From assembly GCA_022786965.1 (NCBI GenBank), contig JALFXH010000107.1, positions 1 to 64,000 on the forward strand: 64,000 nucleotides of DNA. Direction: 5' to 3'. The DNA is from Clostridiales bacterium (GTDB lineage: Bacteria; Bacillota; Clostridia; Oscillospirales; Oscillospiraceae). The first letter of the stretch is position 1. Every line of letters starts with the position of its first letter. The notes below the pieces were generated by a model. It ran no database searches. It had not been told where the DNA came from and saw only the letters and a program-made list of their open reading frames with translations. The position numbers were made by a program, and so were the translations under genes. Below are positions 24,445 through 32,138 of the stretch, one piece after another.

Positions 24445-24770
24445 GTATCGTTGACTCCCTTCTCCACGCACAGCCCCCAGAGGTAGATGGGCCGGTTTCC
24501 GAAATAATAGGCTTCCACCCGGCGGAACAGGTAGGATTTGGTTCCCAGATTCAGGGTGTCCCCCTCCCGCGCCGCCACATCCGCGGGCCCTAAGTACACA
24601 TACTGTCCCCGGGAGATTTCTCCCAGCAGGGACACCACGCTTTCCATATTCTGCCAGCTTTTGGAATTGACCGCCCGGAAAAAGCCCCGGACGGTCTTAA
24701 TTTCCTCACCGCTGACGATGGTCATGTCCGTACCCCACCGGGCCATCAGGGTTTCCATCGTCTTCTTCAC
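24420..24770 (-). CDS. phage head-closure-type protein, 116 aa
   Basis: 116 residues (MKKTMETLMARWGTDMTIVSG...). Small beta-rich protein with the order 'short helix, strand, long loop, strands', as in head-closure or stopper proteins of siphophages. The part TLNLGTKSYLFRRVEAYYFG may form the core strands. The assignment comes mainly from place in the gene order: capsid, gp6-like connector, this gene. One base separates it from the connector gene's stop, so they are translationally linked. Confidence 0.5.
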   Translation of the reverse strand: MKKTMETLMARWGTDMTIVSGEEIKTVRGFFRAVNSKSWQNMESVVSLLGEISRGQYVYLGPADVAAREGDTLNLGTKSYLFRRVEAYYFGNRPIYLWGLCVEKGVNDTWGTQSSN

Positions 24771-24771
24771 G

Positions 24772-25095
24772 CTACACCCCCAGAAAAGCGAAGCCCGGTT
24801 TCAGGTAGGGCGCCAACAAGGCCAGCGCCTCCCCTTCCGGATTCCCGGCCTGTCCCTTTTTCACCGTCAGATCGCCGGCCCGGAATTCCTGAATGTCCTG
24901 CCCCCGGCTCCACCGGGCGCAGGCCAGCAGGCTGGCCGCCGCCACGAAGTCCTCCCGGATGTCCTCCGGAGTGACCCCATCCCGAAGCTGCCGGGACAGC
25001 TGCTTCTCCGCAACGGCGCACAGCAGCCGCAGCCGCTCATCCATTTCCCCGGCCAGCAGCTCCGCCTGATTCAGAACCTGATCGTTCAGCGTCAT
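24772..25095 (-). CDS. phage head-tail connector (gp6-like), 107 aa
   Basis: 107 residues, mostly helical (LNQAELLAGEMDERLRLL, EDFVAAASLLACARWS), with a C-terminal LAPYLKPGFAFLGV. This matches the pattern of small helical connector or gp6-like proteins encoded just after the major capsid gene. Its ATG overlaps the capsid stop by 4 bases. No catalytic motif is expected. A function in joining portal and tail is inferred from position and fold pattern. Confidence 0.6.
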   Translation of the reverse strand: MTLNDQVLNQAELLAGEMDERLRLLCAVAEKQLSRQLRDGVTPEDIREDFVAAASLLACARWSRGQDIQEFRAGDLTVKKGQAGNPEGEALALLAPYLKPGFAFLGV

Positions 25096-26117
25096 ACGTT
25101 CAGCACCTTGGCCGCGCCGTCGCAGATCTTGCCGAAGCCGGAGATGGAGGTGATGGCGGCCCGCTCCAGCTGGCGGTCGATGAGCTTGTCGTACTCCACC
25201 AGCACGTCACCGGCCCGCACCAGCTCCAGCGCGTAGCGGTTGTCCAAACCGATGATCACGCCGTCGGCAACGGCGGAGGTCCGGTGCAGCTGGGCGCCCA
25301 GAGGGGAGGTCAGCTTTCCGGTGCCCTGGAAGTTCAGGCCCGTCAGGGGGTTCTGCAGCTCGGGCACCTTCAAAAGCTTGGTCATGGTGCCGGTGGAGCA
25401 GAGGATGGTGTCCATGGTGTAGGGATCAAACTGGCCCCAGAATTCCACCAGCTGGTCGTAGCCCAGAGTGCCCTTGGTGCCGGAGATGGGGCTGGTGCCG
25501 ATGGTGTACTGAGTAGCGGCGTTGTCATTGCCATCGCCCTCGATGAGCACCTTCACAGCGTCGGCCAGCTGCTGCTTCTGGATGTGGGCGCCGATCTGGC
25601 GCAGCATGACGCTGAACAGGTCCAGCTTCTGGAACCGCAGAGCCTCATAGGAGGCCACCAGCATCCGGCCCCGCTTGGTCAGACTCACCAGATGCTCCTT
25701 GGTCTTGACCTCGGTTTCGGGAATGGTCTCTCCCTCGGCTACATCCTTCAGCTCCTTGTCAGCATCCGTGGGATTGGAGTAGATGGAGCGGTAGTCCATG
25801 GCGTCAATCACCGTGGTGGTGGCGGTGATAGCGGGGAGAATGTCGTTTTCCTCCATACCCTGCCGGACGGTGCGGGCGATGTATTCGGGGAACAGCACCG
25901 CGGAATCCATGGTGCGGAAGAACTTCTCCACAGGGGAGGAGCCCGCGCCCTTGGCCCGGATGCCGAAGCGCTTCAGCTGCCGCTGGAAGGCGTCGGTGCC
26001 CTCCAGCGCGGTGCCCCGGTAGTTTTCGCTGGGGTCCAGAGATTCCAGCACCTGGGTAAAGCTCATACCCGCCTGACGATACATACCCTTTTCCAGTTTC
26101 AGATTGTCGTAACCCAT
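25092..26117 (-). CDS. phage major capsid protein (HK97-like)
   Basis: 341 residues (MGYDNLKLEKGMYRQAGMSF...). Features typical of HK97-fold capsids include an N-terminal helical segment, the E-loop region around EYIARTVRQGMEENDILPAI and the spine/P-domain stretch VSLTKRGRMLVASYEALRFQ (about 145-165), followed by DILLCST-like strands and a C-terminal LVEYDKLIDRQLERAAITS. There is no N-terminal scaffold domain; that part is probably in the upstream protease gene. The ORF is full length with no interruption. Repeat family A sits between it and the protease. Confidence 0.82.
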   Translation of the reverse strand: MGYDNLKLEKGMYRQAGMSFTQVLESLDPSENYRGTALEGTDAFQRQLKRFGIRAKGAGSSPVEKFFRTMDSAVLFPEYIARTVRQGMEENDILPAITATTTVIDAMDYRSIYSNPTDADKELKDVAEGETIPETEVKTKEHLVSLTKRGRMLVASYEALRFQKLDLFSVMLRQIGAHIQKQQLADAVKVLIEGDGNDNAATQYTIGTSPISGTKGTLGYDQLVEFWGQFDPYTMDTILCSTGTMTKLLKVPELQNPLTGLNFQGTGKLTSPLGAQLHRTSAVADGVIIGLDNRYALELVRAGDVLVEYDKLIDRQLERAAITSISGFGKICDGAAKVLNV

Positions 26118-26181
26118 TTTTCATTTCCTCCTGTAATTAAAATAGTATATGGTCACCGGGGAATCCCGGGGAACCCCAAAT

Positions 26182-26333
26182 GCCTTCCCCTTTGGGGAAG
26201 GTGGCCGAGCGTAAGCGAGGTCGGAAGAGGTTTTCTTCCCCAATTCGCCGATAACGCTCCCGCAGATAAGTGCGTGCTGCACCTCTTCAGTCAAAAATCA
26301 GAGATTTTTGCCAGCTTCCCCAGTGGGGAAGCC
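26182..26333 (-). repeat. Intergenic repeat family A, copy 3, inside the phage module
   Basis: Outer arms GCCTTCCCCTTTGGGGAAGG and CTTCCCCAGTGGGGAAG, and inner GGCCGAGCG and GCGAGGTCGG. It lies between the protease stop (26336) and the capsid start (26117). Confidence 0.85.
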
Positions 26334-26335
26334 TA

Positions 26336-27229
26336 TTAAATCAAAAACCCGCTTTCCACTTCCTCGCCCTTTCCGGAAAAGCCCCCCAGCTGGGTGACCA
26401 CGGGCAGGCTCTCGTCCAGCCGCCCCTGCAAGGCCTCCTTCAGCGCCAGCAAATCCTCGTCGGCGGCAGTCTTCGCAAGGGAGCGCAAAACCTGCTCGGA
26501 AACCCCCAGCTCCAGGGCCAGCCCCAGCCGCACAACGCCATCCTCCAGGTCCTTTCGATAGCGCCGGCCCAGCTCCGCCTCCTTATACAAAGCGCGATAC
26601 TCCGCCTGAGCCCCGTTTGCTTCCGCCAGTTCTTTCAGCTTCATGCTGCCCCCCAGCGCCTTCATAACCCCGGCCTCCCGCTGGGCAGGCACCGCCACAA
26701 AGGAAAATTCGTAGGCATCCACCGGCTCCTTGAGAATCACCGCACAGCTCTGCCCCTCATAGACTTCTCCCTTGACGTGCCCGCAGGTGCCGTACTCGCT
26801 GCCGCAGATACTGCACACCGCCCGGGCCATGGCGCAGCCCACGGACACCTCCTTCTTGATGCCCGCCTCGATGTCCGCGATAATCTCCTCATTGGCTCCG
26901 CCCCGGCGGATGTAGGCCCAGGCTTTGATGTAGCTGACGTCCTTTTCTTTCACCACCTGGGTCTCGAAAATCCGAGCAATCTGCTTGTCCGCGCTCCACT
27001 TGTGATCCACGATGCCGGTCTTGCCGATGAACAGCTTGGCAAGGGCAGGTAACGCGGCGGTGTCAAACCGCTCCCCGTCCCGATCAATTCTGTCGTCGCA
27101 CAGCCTCAGGGAGAACACATACACCTGCTCCCCATTGAGCCTTGTTTTCGCCAGCGCGTTAATCTGCTCCAGCTGCATGGCGGTAGGCGCCCCGCTGGTC
27201 ACAGCCTCCGCCGCTTTTCTGATTTCCAT
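26336..27229 (-). CDS. phage prohead protease with C-terminal scaffold-like helix
   Basis: 297 residues. The protease half contains LIVDHKWSADKQIARIFE-like sequence with the His expected at the active site, IKKEVSVGCAMA (Ser as the likely nucleophile) and a Cys-rich insert CSICGSEYGTCGHVKGEVYEG that could bind zinc, then FSFVAVPAQREAGV. This pattern belongs to prohead serine proteases of clostridial phages. The C-terminal third (about 200-297) is charged and helical, probably acting as scaffold. The product would cleave the capsid assembly. It is flanked on both sides by host repeats. Confidence 0.75.
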   Translation of the reverse strand: MEIRKAAEAVTSGAPTAMQLEQINALAKTRLNGEQVYVFSLRLCDDRIDRDGERFDTAALPALAKLFIGKTGIVDHKWSADKQIARIFETQVVKEKDVSYIKAWAYIRRGGANEEIIADIEAGIKKEVSVGCAMARAVCSICGSEYGTCGHVKGEVYEGQSCAVILKEPVDAYEFSFVAVPAQREAGVMKALGGSMKLKELAEANGAQAEYRALYKEAELGRRYRKDLEDGVVRLGLALELGVSEQVLRSLAKTAADEDLLALKEALQGRLDESLPVVTQLGGFSGKGEEVESGFLI

Positions 27230-27252
27230 ATCATTCCTCCTCCAAAGTATTT

Positions 27253-27343
27253 GTCATCCTGAGCGAGCACAGCGAGTCGAAGGATCTACCCACTTTCATT
27301 CCCTGAGGATTCCTCGACTACGCTTCGCTCCGCTCGGAATGAC
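27253..27343. repeat. Intergenic repeat family D, copy 1, inside the phage module
   Basis: Starts GTCATCCTGAGCGAGC, contains GTCGAAGGATCT and ends with the complement (CCTCGACTACGC ... GGAATGAC). Between the portal stop and the protease start. Other copies are at 51447 and 55110. Confidence 0.85.
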
Positions 27344-27349
27344 ATAGGT

Positions 27350-28480
27350 CTACGCTTCCGCCCGGTACTTCTCCGCCTGGGCCCGATACAGGTCCGCCTG
27401 TGCCTCCTGGGTGATATCCTGCAAACTGATGTCGTCCCACTGAATCTCCACCCGGTTGTCCAGCCCCTCAAGGGCAAGGTAGGTCTGGCAGATTTTCCGC
27501 ATGGCGGGCTCCACCGCCCGGCGCAAGGCCCACAGCTCCGAGGTCAGCAGATCCGCCTGCTGGGTGCTCATGCGCTCGGTGGTGCTCCAGCTTAACCCCA
27601 GCAGGAAAGGCGGCAGGCCGGTTTTCGCCACCAGCTGCTCCAGAATCTGCCGCACCGGCACCTGAGAGTCCAGAATGGGGGCCTCTCCGCCGATGACCTT
27701 GATTTCCACGTCCCCCACCGCCACGAAGTCCCGAACGGTGCCGTTTTTGTTATCCTCCATGGCCTTGGCCCATTCCTCGGCGAGAAGCCGGCCCCGCTCC
27801 TGAGCCGCGGCCCCATCCAGCTCCTCGCCGCCCTTGCAGGTGACACTGTAGCGGATGTTCCCCGCCCGCTCCCAGTTGACGCCGATGGTGTTGTAGATTT
27901 TCAGCAGGATGTCCGCCAGAAAGGGCATCCCCCGGAACAGGCTGACGCCGTAGGGGTGGGCAGGCTCGGGGTGCCAGGTGGTGAACAGCAGCAGGTTCTG
28001 GTAGGGCAAGGGCCGCATGAGCCCATGCTCGTCCATGCCCCACAGCACGGTCTCCAGAGCGTTGTCCCCCTCCTGAACCTCCAATTTGGTCACGTCGCCC
28101 CAGCACACCGCCCGCAGGCGGCCCCCGGCTACCACCAGCTCCCCCACTGCCCGGCCATAGGTCAGCAGGCTGTCAAGATACCCGCTCAAAAAGCTTTCAA
28201 TGCCCATCTGCCCCCGGCCGCAGGGCATCATGGTGAGAAAATGGTTGAGCTTCTTCTGGGCCTCGGGGCTTCCGCACTTCACCTGAAAGCCGCCGCAGAG
28301 CCGCACCATCTTCCCCACGGCGGCATCCAGCACGGGAATGGCCTCCCGCAGTTCCCGGTATACCCGCTCCTCCCCGCCGCCCAGGGGCACAAAGCCCCGC
28401 AGGCCGCCGAAGGGGTGGGTATCCCCGCAGCGCAGCTGGCACACCGCCGCCACACCGCCGGACTTCTTTTTCCGTTTCAA
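27350..28480 (-). CDS. phage portal protein
   Basis: 376 residues from a TTG at 28480, preceded by GGAGG at 10 bases; the frame extends to 28561 through repeat C and is rejected. The product starts with a basic patch (LKRKKKSGG). The central part (GFQVKCGSPEAQKKLNHFL; QVPVRQILEQLVAKTGLPPFLLGLSW) is typical of DUF1073/gp3-like portal proteins, whose C-terminal helices form the channel. The frame is uninterrupted. It would be the entry channel at a capsid vertex. Confidence 0.78.
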   Translation of the reverse strand: MKRKKKSGGVAAVCQLRCGDTHPFGGLRGFVPLGGGEERVYRELREAIPVLDAAVGKMVRLCGGFQVKCGSPEAQKKLNHFLTMMPCGRGQMGIESFLSGYLDSLLTYGRAVGELVVAGGRLRAVCWGDVTKLEVQEGDNALETVLWGMDEHGLMRPLPYQNLLLFTTWHPEPAHPYGVSLFRGMPFLADILLKIYNTIGVNWERAGNIRYSVTCKGGEELDGAAAQERGRLLAEEWAKAMEDNKNGTVRDFVAVGDVEIKVIGGEAPILDSQVPVRQILEQLVAKTGLPPFLLGLSWSTTERMSTQQADLLTSELWALRRAVEPAMRKICQTYLALEGLDNRVEIQWDDISLQDITQEAQADLYRAQAEKYRAEA

Positions 28481-28509
28481 AATTTCAATTCCTCCTTTCG
28501 GATGTCTCC

Positions 28510-28617
28510 GTAGGGGACGGCCTCTGGACGTCCCGGCAGTACACTGTCTTTTTTGCCGCAACCCAATGCGAAACGGTACTGTCTGCCGTCGGGGCGTCGA
28601 GGACGCCGCCCCCTACG
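28510..28617. repeat. Intergenic repeat family C, copy 2, at the terminase-portal junction
   Basis: GTAGGGGACGGCCTCTGGACG outer arm with a matching arm ending GCCGCCCCCTAC, and the conserved middle AACCCAATGCGAAACGGTA shared with the copy at 32023. The terminal CTA (28613-28615) supplies the TAG stop codon of the terminase ORF. Confidence 0.85.
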
Positions 28618-29860
28618 GTTTTGCTGTTCGCACGACGCTGCACGCCGCGAACCCTCCGCTCTGCTCCCCCAGCACCGTGGACACAAAGTAGCGCATATCG
28701 TCCATGGCGTGGTCGTGCTCCTTGCGCACCCGGTCCTTCCCGCCCCCCGGCTCCCAGAGGTACTCCCCCAGCTCCCGGACGCAGTCGGCGCAATTTTCGC
28801 AAATCACGATTTTTCCCGTTTTCAGGCAGTCGGAGGTGAGGCGGATTCCGCTGAGCACATCATTTTTTGCCTTTTTCACCCGCCAGCCCTTCCGCCGCAG
28901 CACCTCCATGAAGCTGGCCGCCGAGGGGTCCACGATTACCGCCTGAATGGGGTTGTCCCCCGCCAGTTCCCTCAGGGCGGCGGCGTACTCCTCATCGGTC
29001 ATCTGACGCTTTTCCCGCCGGGAATCAAAGTAGAATTCCTTCACCCGGTACCATACGCCGCTTTTTCTTCCCCACAGCCCCATGGATGTGGGATTCACCG
29101 TGCCGTAGTCGCAGGAAATGTACCATTTCTCGCAGTTTTCCGGGGCTTTTCCCAGCATATTCGGGGAGAAAAAGTCGTAAACCCGTCCCTCCGCCTGCAC
29201 CCACTGCCCCAGCACATACCGCTGGTAGAACACCCCCGTGTAGAGCCTTTGATAGCGCTCCCGGATACCTTCCGTCAGGGAGGGGTTGTCTTCCATGGTA
29301 AATTTCAGCCGCAGGCAGTTGCGCTGCTCCGCCTCCAGAATCCAGGTCTTGTAGAACCAGTGCTCCGGCCCTTCGGGGTTGCAGTTGAACCACAGCCGGC
29401 TGCCGGCAACCGAGCACCGGGCGCAGGCCTGCTCCACAAAGCTGCGGGGCATCAGCGCCGCCTCGTCCAGCAGCACCCCGGCAAAGGTGATGCCCTGAAT
29501 CAGGGAGGCGGAGCTTTCGTCCCGACCGCCGAAGGTGTAGAAGCTGTTCTCATGGCCCCACAGGGACACGAGAATCAGGTTTTCCGTCCGCTTTTCCCGG
29601 CAGCTGGCCCCCAAGGCGGTGAGCCTGGGCAAAATTTCCGACAGTACGTTTCGCCGCAGGGAGGAAATAGTCTTCCCGCAGACGCCGAATTTCTGCCCCT
29701 CAAAGCAGCACATGGCCCACAGGAAAAAGCTCAGCCCCATGGCCAGGGTTTTGCCGGAACGCACCGCCCCATCGCAGACGATAGCCTCTTTTTCATAGTA
29801 GGGCGAATCCGGCATCCACCAGGACATCACGATTTTCTGCTTGGGGGAAAAGGCCTTCAT
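28613..29860 (-). CDS. phage terminase large subunit (ATPase/nuclease)
   Basis: 415 residues. Walker A GAVRSGKT (31-38), Walker B GVLLDEAA (about 128-135) and the RNase H-like nuclease start CDYGTVNPTSMG with its Asp near 251. It packages DNA into the prohead using ATP. It matches the PBSX-type large terminase family in size. The last codons (…VVRTAKP) run into repeat family C, which provides the stop, so the native C terminus may have been replaced by a few residues. All motifs needed for activity are present. Confidence 0.88.
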   Translation of the reverse strand: MKAFSPKQKIVMSWWMPDSPYYEKEAIVCDGAVRSGKTLAMGLSFFLWAMCCFEGQKFGVCGKTISSLRRNVLSEILPRLTALGASCREKRTENLILVSLWGHENSFYTFGGRDESSASLIQGITFAGVLLDEAALMPRSFVEQACARCSVAGSRLWFNCNPEGPEHWFYKTWILEAEQRNCLRLKFTMEDNPSLTEGIRERYQRLYTGVFYQRYVLGQWVQAEGRVYDFFSPNMLGKAPENCEKWYISCDYGTVNPTSMGLWGRKSGVWYRVKEFYFDSRREKRQMTDEEYAAALRELAGDNPIQAVIVDPSAASFMEVLRRKGWRVKKAKNDVLSGIRLTSDCLKTGKIVICENCADCVRELGEYLWEPGGGKDRVRKEHDHAMDDMRYFVSTVLGEQSGGFAACSVVRTAKP

Positions 29861-30180
29861 CCGTCCTCACCGCCCCGCAGTGCCTGAAAAAATGCTTTCA
29901 TCTCCCCTTCCTCATTGCCCACCATGCCGCTGAGAGCTTCCAGTGCCTGTAGGCGGTCGATCAGCTTCACTTCCACGGTTCCCTTTTCGTTGCGCTTGAC
30001 CTCGCTAAGCAGGCTCAGGTCCAGCGCGTCCACCTGGGGACTGTCCTCCAGCACCAGCTTCACACAGTCGTTGGCCCGTCCAAAGGCCAATTCTGCCAGC
30101 CTTCGCTGAATATCCCGGCGCTGGATTCGCCCCAGACGTACCCGCCGTTCCAGCGGGGTTTCCCTTGTTTCCTGTTCCAT
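29857..30180 (-). CDS. phage terminase small subunit-like protein, 107 aa
   Basis: 107 residues with AAAGGAGG 5 bases before the ATG. The sequence is helical and basic at the start (LERRVRLGRIQRRDIQRRLAEL) and ends with VEVKLIDRLQALEALSGMVG, a motif of terminase small subunits ('VK-L-DKLKALE-L'). The gene overlaps the large subunit start by 4 bases. It should recognise the packaging site. This is the first gene of the capsid module, and a palindrome lies just upstream. Confidence 0.72.
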   Translation of the reverse strand: MEQETRETPLERRVRLGRIQRRDIQRRLAELAFGRANDCVKLVLEDSPQVDALDLSLLSEVKRNEKGTVEVKLIDRLQALEALSGMVGNEEGEMKAFFQALRGGEDG

Positions 30181-30216
30181 TGAAACCTCCTTTCATAAGT
30201 AGTCTCAAATGGCCTG

Positions 30217-30242
30217 TTTTTTGCAATGTCATATGCAAAAAA
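30217..30242. promoter_or_regulatory. Palindrome in the capsid-module promoter region
   Basis: Perfect 9-base inverted arms TTTTTTGCA (30217-30225) and TGCAAAAAA (30234-30242) separated by 8 bases, centred about 50 bases upstream of the small terminase ATG (30180). It could be a repressor operator or an A/T-rich hairpin. No clear -10 box was found beside it. Confidence 0.5.
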
Positions 30243-30369
30243 ATCAAATTATTTTTTAAGTTTTTTTAAAAAGGCCCAAGTACCTTCTGAAAAGGCGGGT
30301 TTGCCCGTCCCGCTCTGGTCAAAGCGCTGCGTTTTCGACCATTGCCCACGTTACGGATTGTCAGCTATT

Positions 30370-30588
30370 ATGGCTATGGAACAGTACTATCAGGAAATGG
30401 GCAGCAGCTGTCCGGAGGTCTGTGTTTTTCTGTCCCGCCAACGGCTGGTGGAGAAATCTGTCCGGAAATATCTGTACGATCAGAGCTACGCCGCGCTCAC
30501 CGCCGCCATGGCCGCGGGGGATCACGATGCAGCCTTCCGCGCGGCCCACACTCTGAAGGGTGTCGCCGCCATCCGCCAGCTTGACTAA
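30370..30588 (+). pseudogene. truncated HPt-domain remnant
   Basis: ATG at 30370 to TAA at 30586-30588 gives 72 residues with a recognisable phosphotransfer (HPt) pattern: AAFRAAHTLKGVAA with the phosphorylatable His. A full HPt domain needs about 100-110 residues and more helices after the His. Here the ORF ends 11 residues later in a stop. There is also no kinase or receiver partner. I interpret it as a decayed piece of a two-component relay protein. The frame is open further upstream to 30226 but without a ribosome site. Confidence 0.65.
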
Positions 30589-30592
30589 ACGA

Positions 30593-30629
30593 AAAAGGCC
30601 CTTCGGGTTGATTCCCGAGGGGCCTTTTA
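30593..30629 (+). terminator. Rho-independent terminator after the HPt remnant
   Basis: AAAAGGCCCTTCGGG and CCCGAGGGGCCTTTT arms with TTTTAG after; starts 4 bases past the stop codon. Confidence 0.8.
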
Positions 30630-30647
30630 GCGTACCAAAAAGTGTAT

Positions 30648-30764
30648 GTCAATGCGAGGAAGCCGTGCGACGTGGCAATCCGTCCTCCTTTGGAGAAGCT
30701 TCATCATCGGAGTGTCAAAGGGGGATGCGGATTGCCAAGTCGGGCTTTGCCCTCCTCGCAATGA
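30648..30764. repeat. Intergenic repeat family E (single copy here)
   Basis: Left end GTCAATGCGAGGAAGCCGTG and right end complementary (CCTCCTCGCAATGAC), with GGCAATCCG and CGGATTGCC as inner arms. Same architecture as family D but a different sequence. Confidence 0.7.
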
Positions 30765-30796
30765 CATTCTTTAATCGTCAAAAGAACAATTTAAAT

Positions 30797-30892
30797 GCCT
30801 CCCCTAGCAGGGGAGGTGGCCGAGCGCAAGCGAGGTCGGTGGGGTGCACCCCTCAGTCAGCGTGCGCTGACAGCTCCCCTGTTAGGGGAGCC
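30797..30892 (+). repeat. Intergenic repeat family A, copy 4 (short form)
   Basis: GCCTCCCCTAGCAGGGGAGG outer arm with GGCCGAGCGCAAGCGAGGTC and closing GCTCCCCTGTTAGGGGAGC. It directly precedes the galE terminator. Confidence 0.8.
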
Positions 30893-30897
30893 ATAAA

Positions 30898-30931
30898 AAA
30901 CCGCCGCCCCGGACAAGTCCGAAGCGGCGCT
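30898..30931 (-). terminator. Terminator of galE
   Basis: On the minus strand a GC-rich arm GCGCCGCTTC, a GGACTTGTCC inner stem and GGGGCGGCGG, followed by TTTTTT. It ends 6 bases after the stop at 30937. Confidence 0.75.
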
Positions 30932-30936
30932 CCATT

Positions 30937-31956
30937 TTAGTCATTTCCATAGCCCATGGGGTTCTGGGACTGCCAGCGCCAGGAATCCCGGCACATATCC
31001 ACCAGGGTCTTTTCGGCCCTCCAGCCCAGTACCTTTGCGCTCTTGGCGGGGTCGGCGTAGCAGGTGGCCAGATCGCCGGGGCGGCGATCCACGATCTTAT
31101 AGGGGACCTTCACATTGTTGGCCTCCTCAAAGGCCTTCACCATATCCAGCACGCTGTAGCCGGTGCCGGTGCCCAGATTAAACACCTCGCAGCCGGAATG
31201 CTCGGTGACGTACTTCACCGCAGCCACATGACCGCAGGCCAAATCCACCACGTGGATGTAGTCCCGGACACCGGTGCCGTCGTGGGTGTCGTAGTCGTTG
31301 CCGTAGACGCTGAGAAATTCCCGGCGGCCGATGGCCACCTGGGTGATGTAGGGCATCAGGTTGTTGGGAATGCCCCGAGGGTCCTCGCCGATCATGCCGG
31401 ACTCGTGAGCGCCGATGGGGTTAAAGTAGCGCAGCAGCACAATGCTCCACTCGGGGTCGGCCACGCTCATGCCGGACAGAATCTGCTCGGTCATGTACTT
31501 GGTCCAGCCATAGGGGTTGGTGCAGTTGCCGGTGCGGGAGGTTTCCCGCAGGGGCATCTCGTTGTCCCCGGAGTACACCGTGGCGGAGGAGGAGAAGATA
31601 ATCTTTTTGCAGCCCGCCTCGCCCATGACCTTAGTCAGCACCAGGGTGGAATTGAGGTTATTGTCATAGTACCGCCAGGGCTGGGCCACGGACTCGCCCA
31701 CGGCCTTCAGGCCCGCGAAGTGGATGACGGCGGAAATCTCATTTTCCGCAAAGATTTTCCGGAGCAATGCCTCGTCCCGGACATCGCCCTCATAGAATTT
31801 GGGCTTCTTGCCGGTGAGAATCTCCACCCGCTCCAAGCTCTTGGGGTTAGAGTTACACAGATTGTCGATGACCACCACGCCGTAGCCCCGGTTCAGAAGC
31901 TCAACGCAGGTGTGGGAGCCGATATATCCGGCGCCGCCGGTAACCAGAATGTTCAT
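30937..31956 (-). CDS. galE: UDP-glucose 4-epimerase
   Basis: 339 residues from the ATG at 31956 (MNILVTGGAGYIGSH), AGGAGG 9 bases upstream. An ATG at 31965 would sit right against the ribosome site. The glycine-rich NAD loop is GGAGYIGSH (7-15), followed by VVIDNLCNS, the SSSATVYSG and Tyr-x3-Lys (YGWTKYM) catalytic triad and an RYFNPIGAH motif. It interconverts UDP-Glc and UDP-Gal (possibly also the GlcNAc/GalNAc pair). With the neighbouring nahK-like kinase it would process galactose- or hexosamine-containing glycan units. Confidence 0.92.
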   Translation of the reverse strand: MNILVTGGAGYIGSHTCVELLNRGYGVVVIDNLCNSNPKSLERVEILTGKKPKFYEGDVRDEALLRKIFAENEISAVIHFAGLKAVGESVAQPWRYYDNNLNSTLVLTKVMGEAGCKKIIFSSSATVYSGDNEMPLRETSRTGNCTNPYGWTKYMTEQILSGMSVADPEWSIVLLRYFNPIGAHESGMIGEDPRGIPNNLMPYITQVAIGRREFLSVYGNDYDTHDGTGVRDYIHVVDLACGHVAAVKYVTEHSGCEVFNLGTGTGYSVLDMVKAFEEANNVKVPYKIVDRRPGDLATCYADPAKSAKVLGWRAEKTLVDMCRDSWRWQSQNPMGYGND

Positions 31957-31989
31957 GGGAATCATCCTCCTATATTATTGTATATGGAA

Positions 31990-32018
31990 ATTATACTTCC
32001 GCTTACAAAGGATGTCAA
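31990..32018 (-). promoter_or_regulatory. Consensus promoter of galE
   Basis: TTGACA (32018-32013), a 17-base spacer and TATAAT (31995-31990) on the minus strand, both at perfect consensus. Confidence 0.85.
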
Positions 32019-32022
32019 TACC

Positions 32023-32134
32023 GTAGGGGGCGGCGTCCCCGACGCCCCGGCGGTACACGGCTACGAATTTGCCGAAACCCAATGCGAAACGGCGTATCCT
32101 GCTGCCGGGGCGTCCAGGAGGCCGCCCCCTACGG
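32023..32134. repeat. Intergenic repeat family C, copy 3
   Basis: GTAGGGGGCGGCGTCCCCGA arm, the middle AACCCAATGCGAAACGGCGT and closing GGCCGCCCCCTAC. Closest relative of the copy at 28510. It sits right behind the nahK stop and 5 bases before the galE -35 box. Confidence 0.85.
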
Positions 32135-32138
32135 GCGT

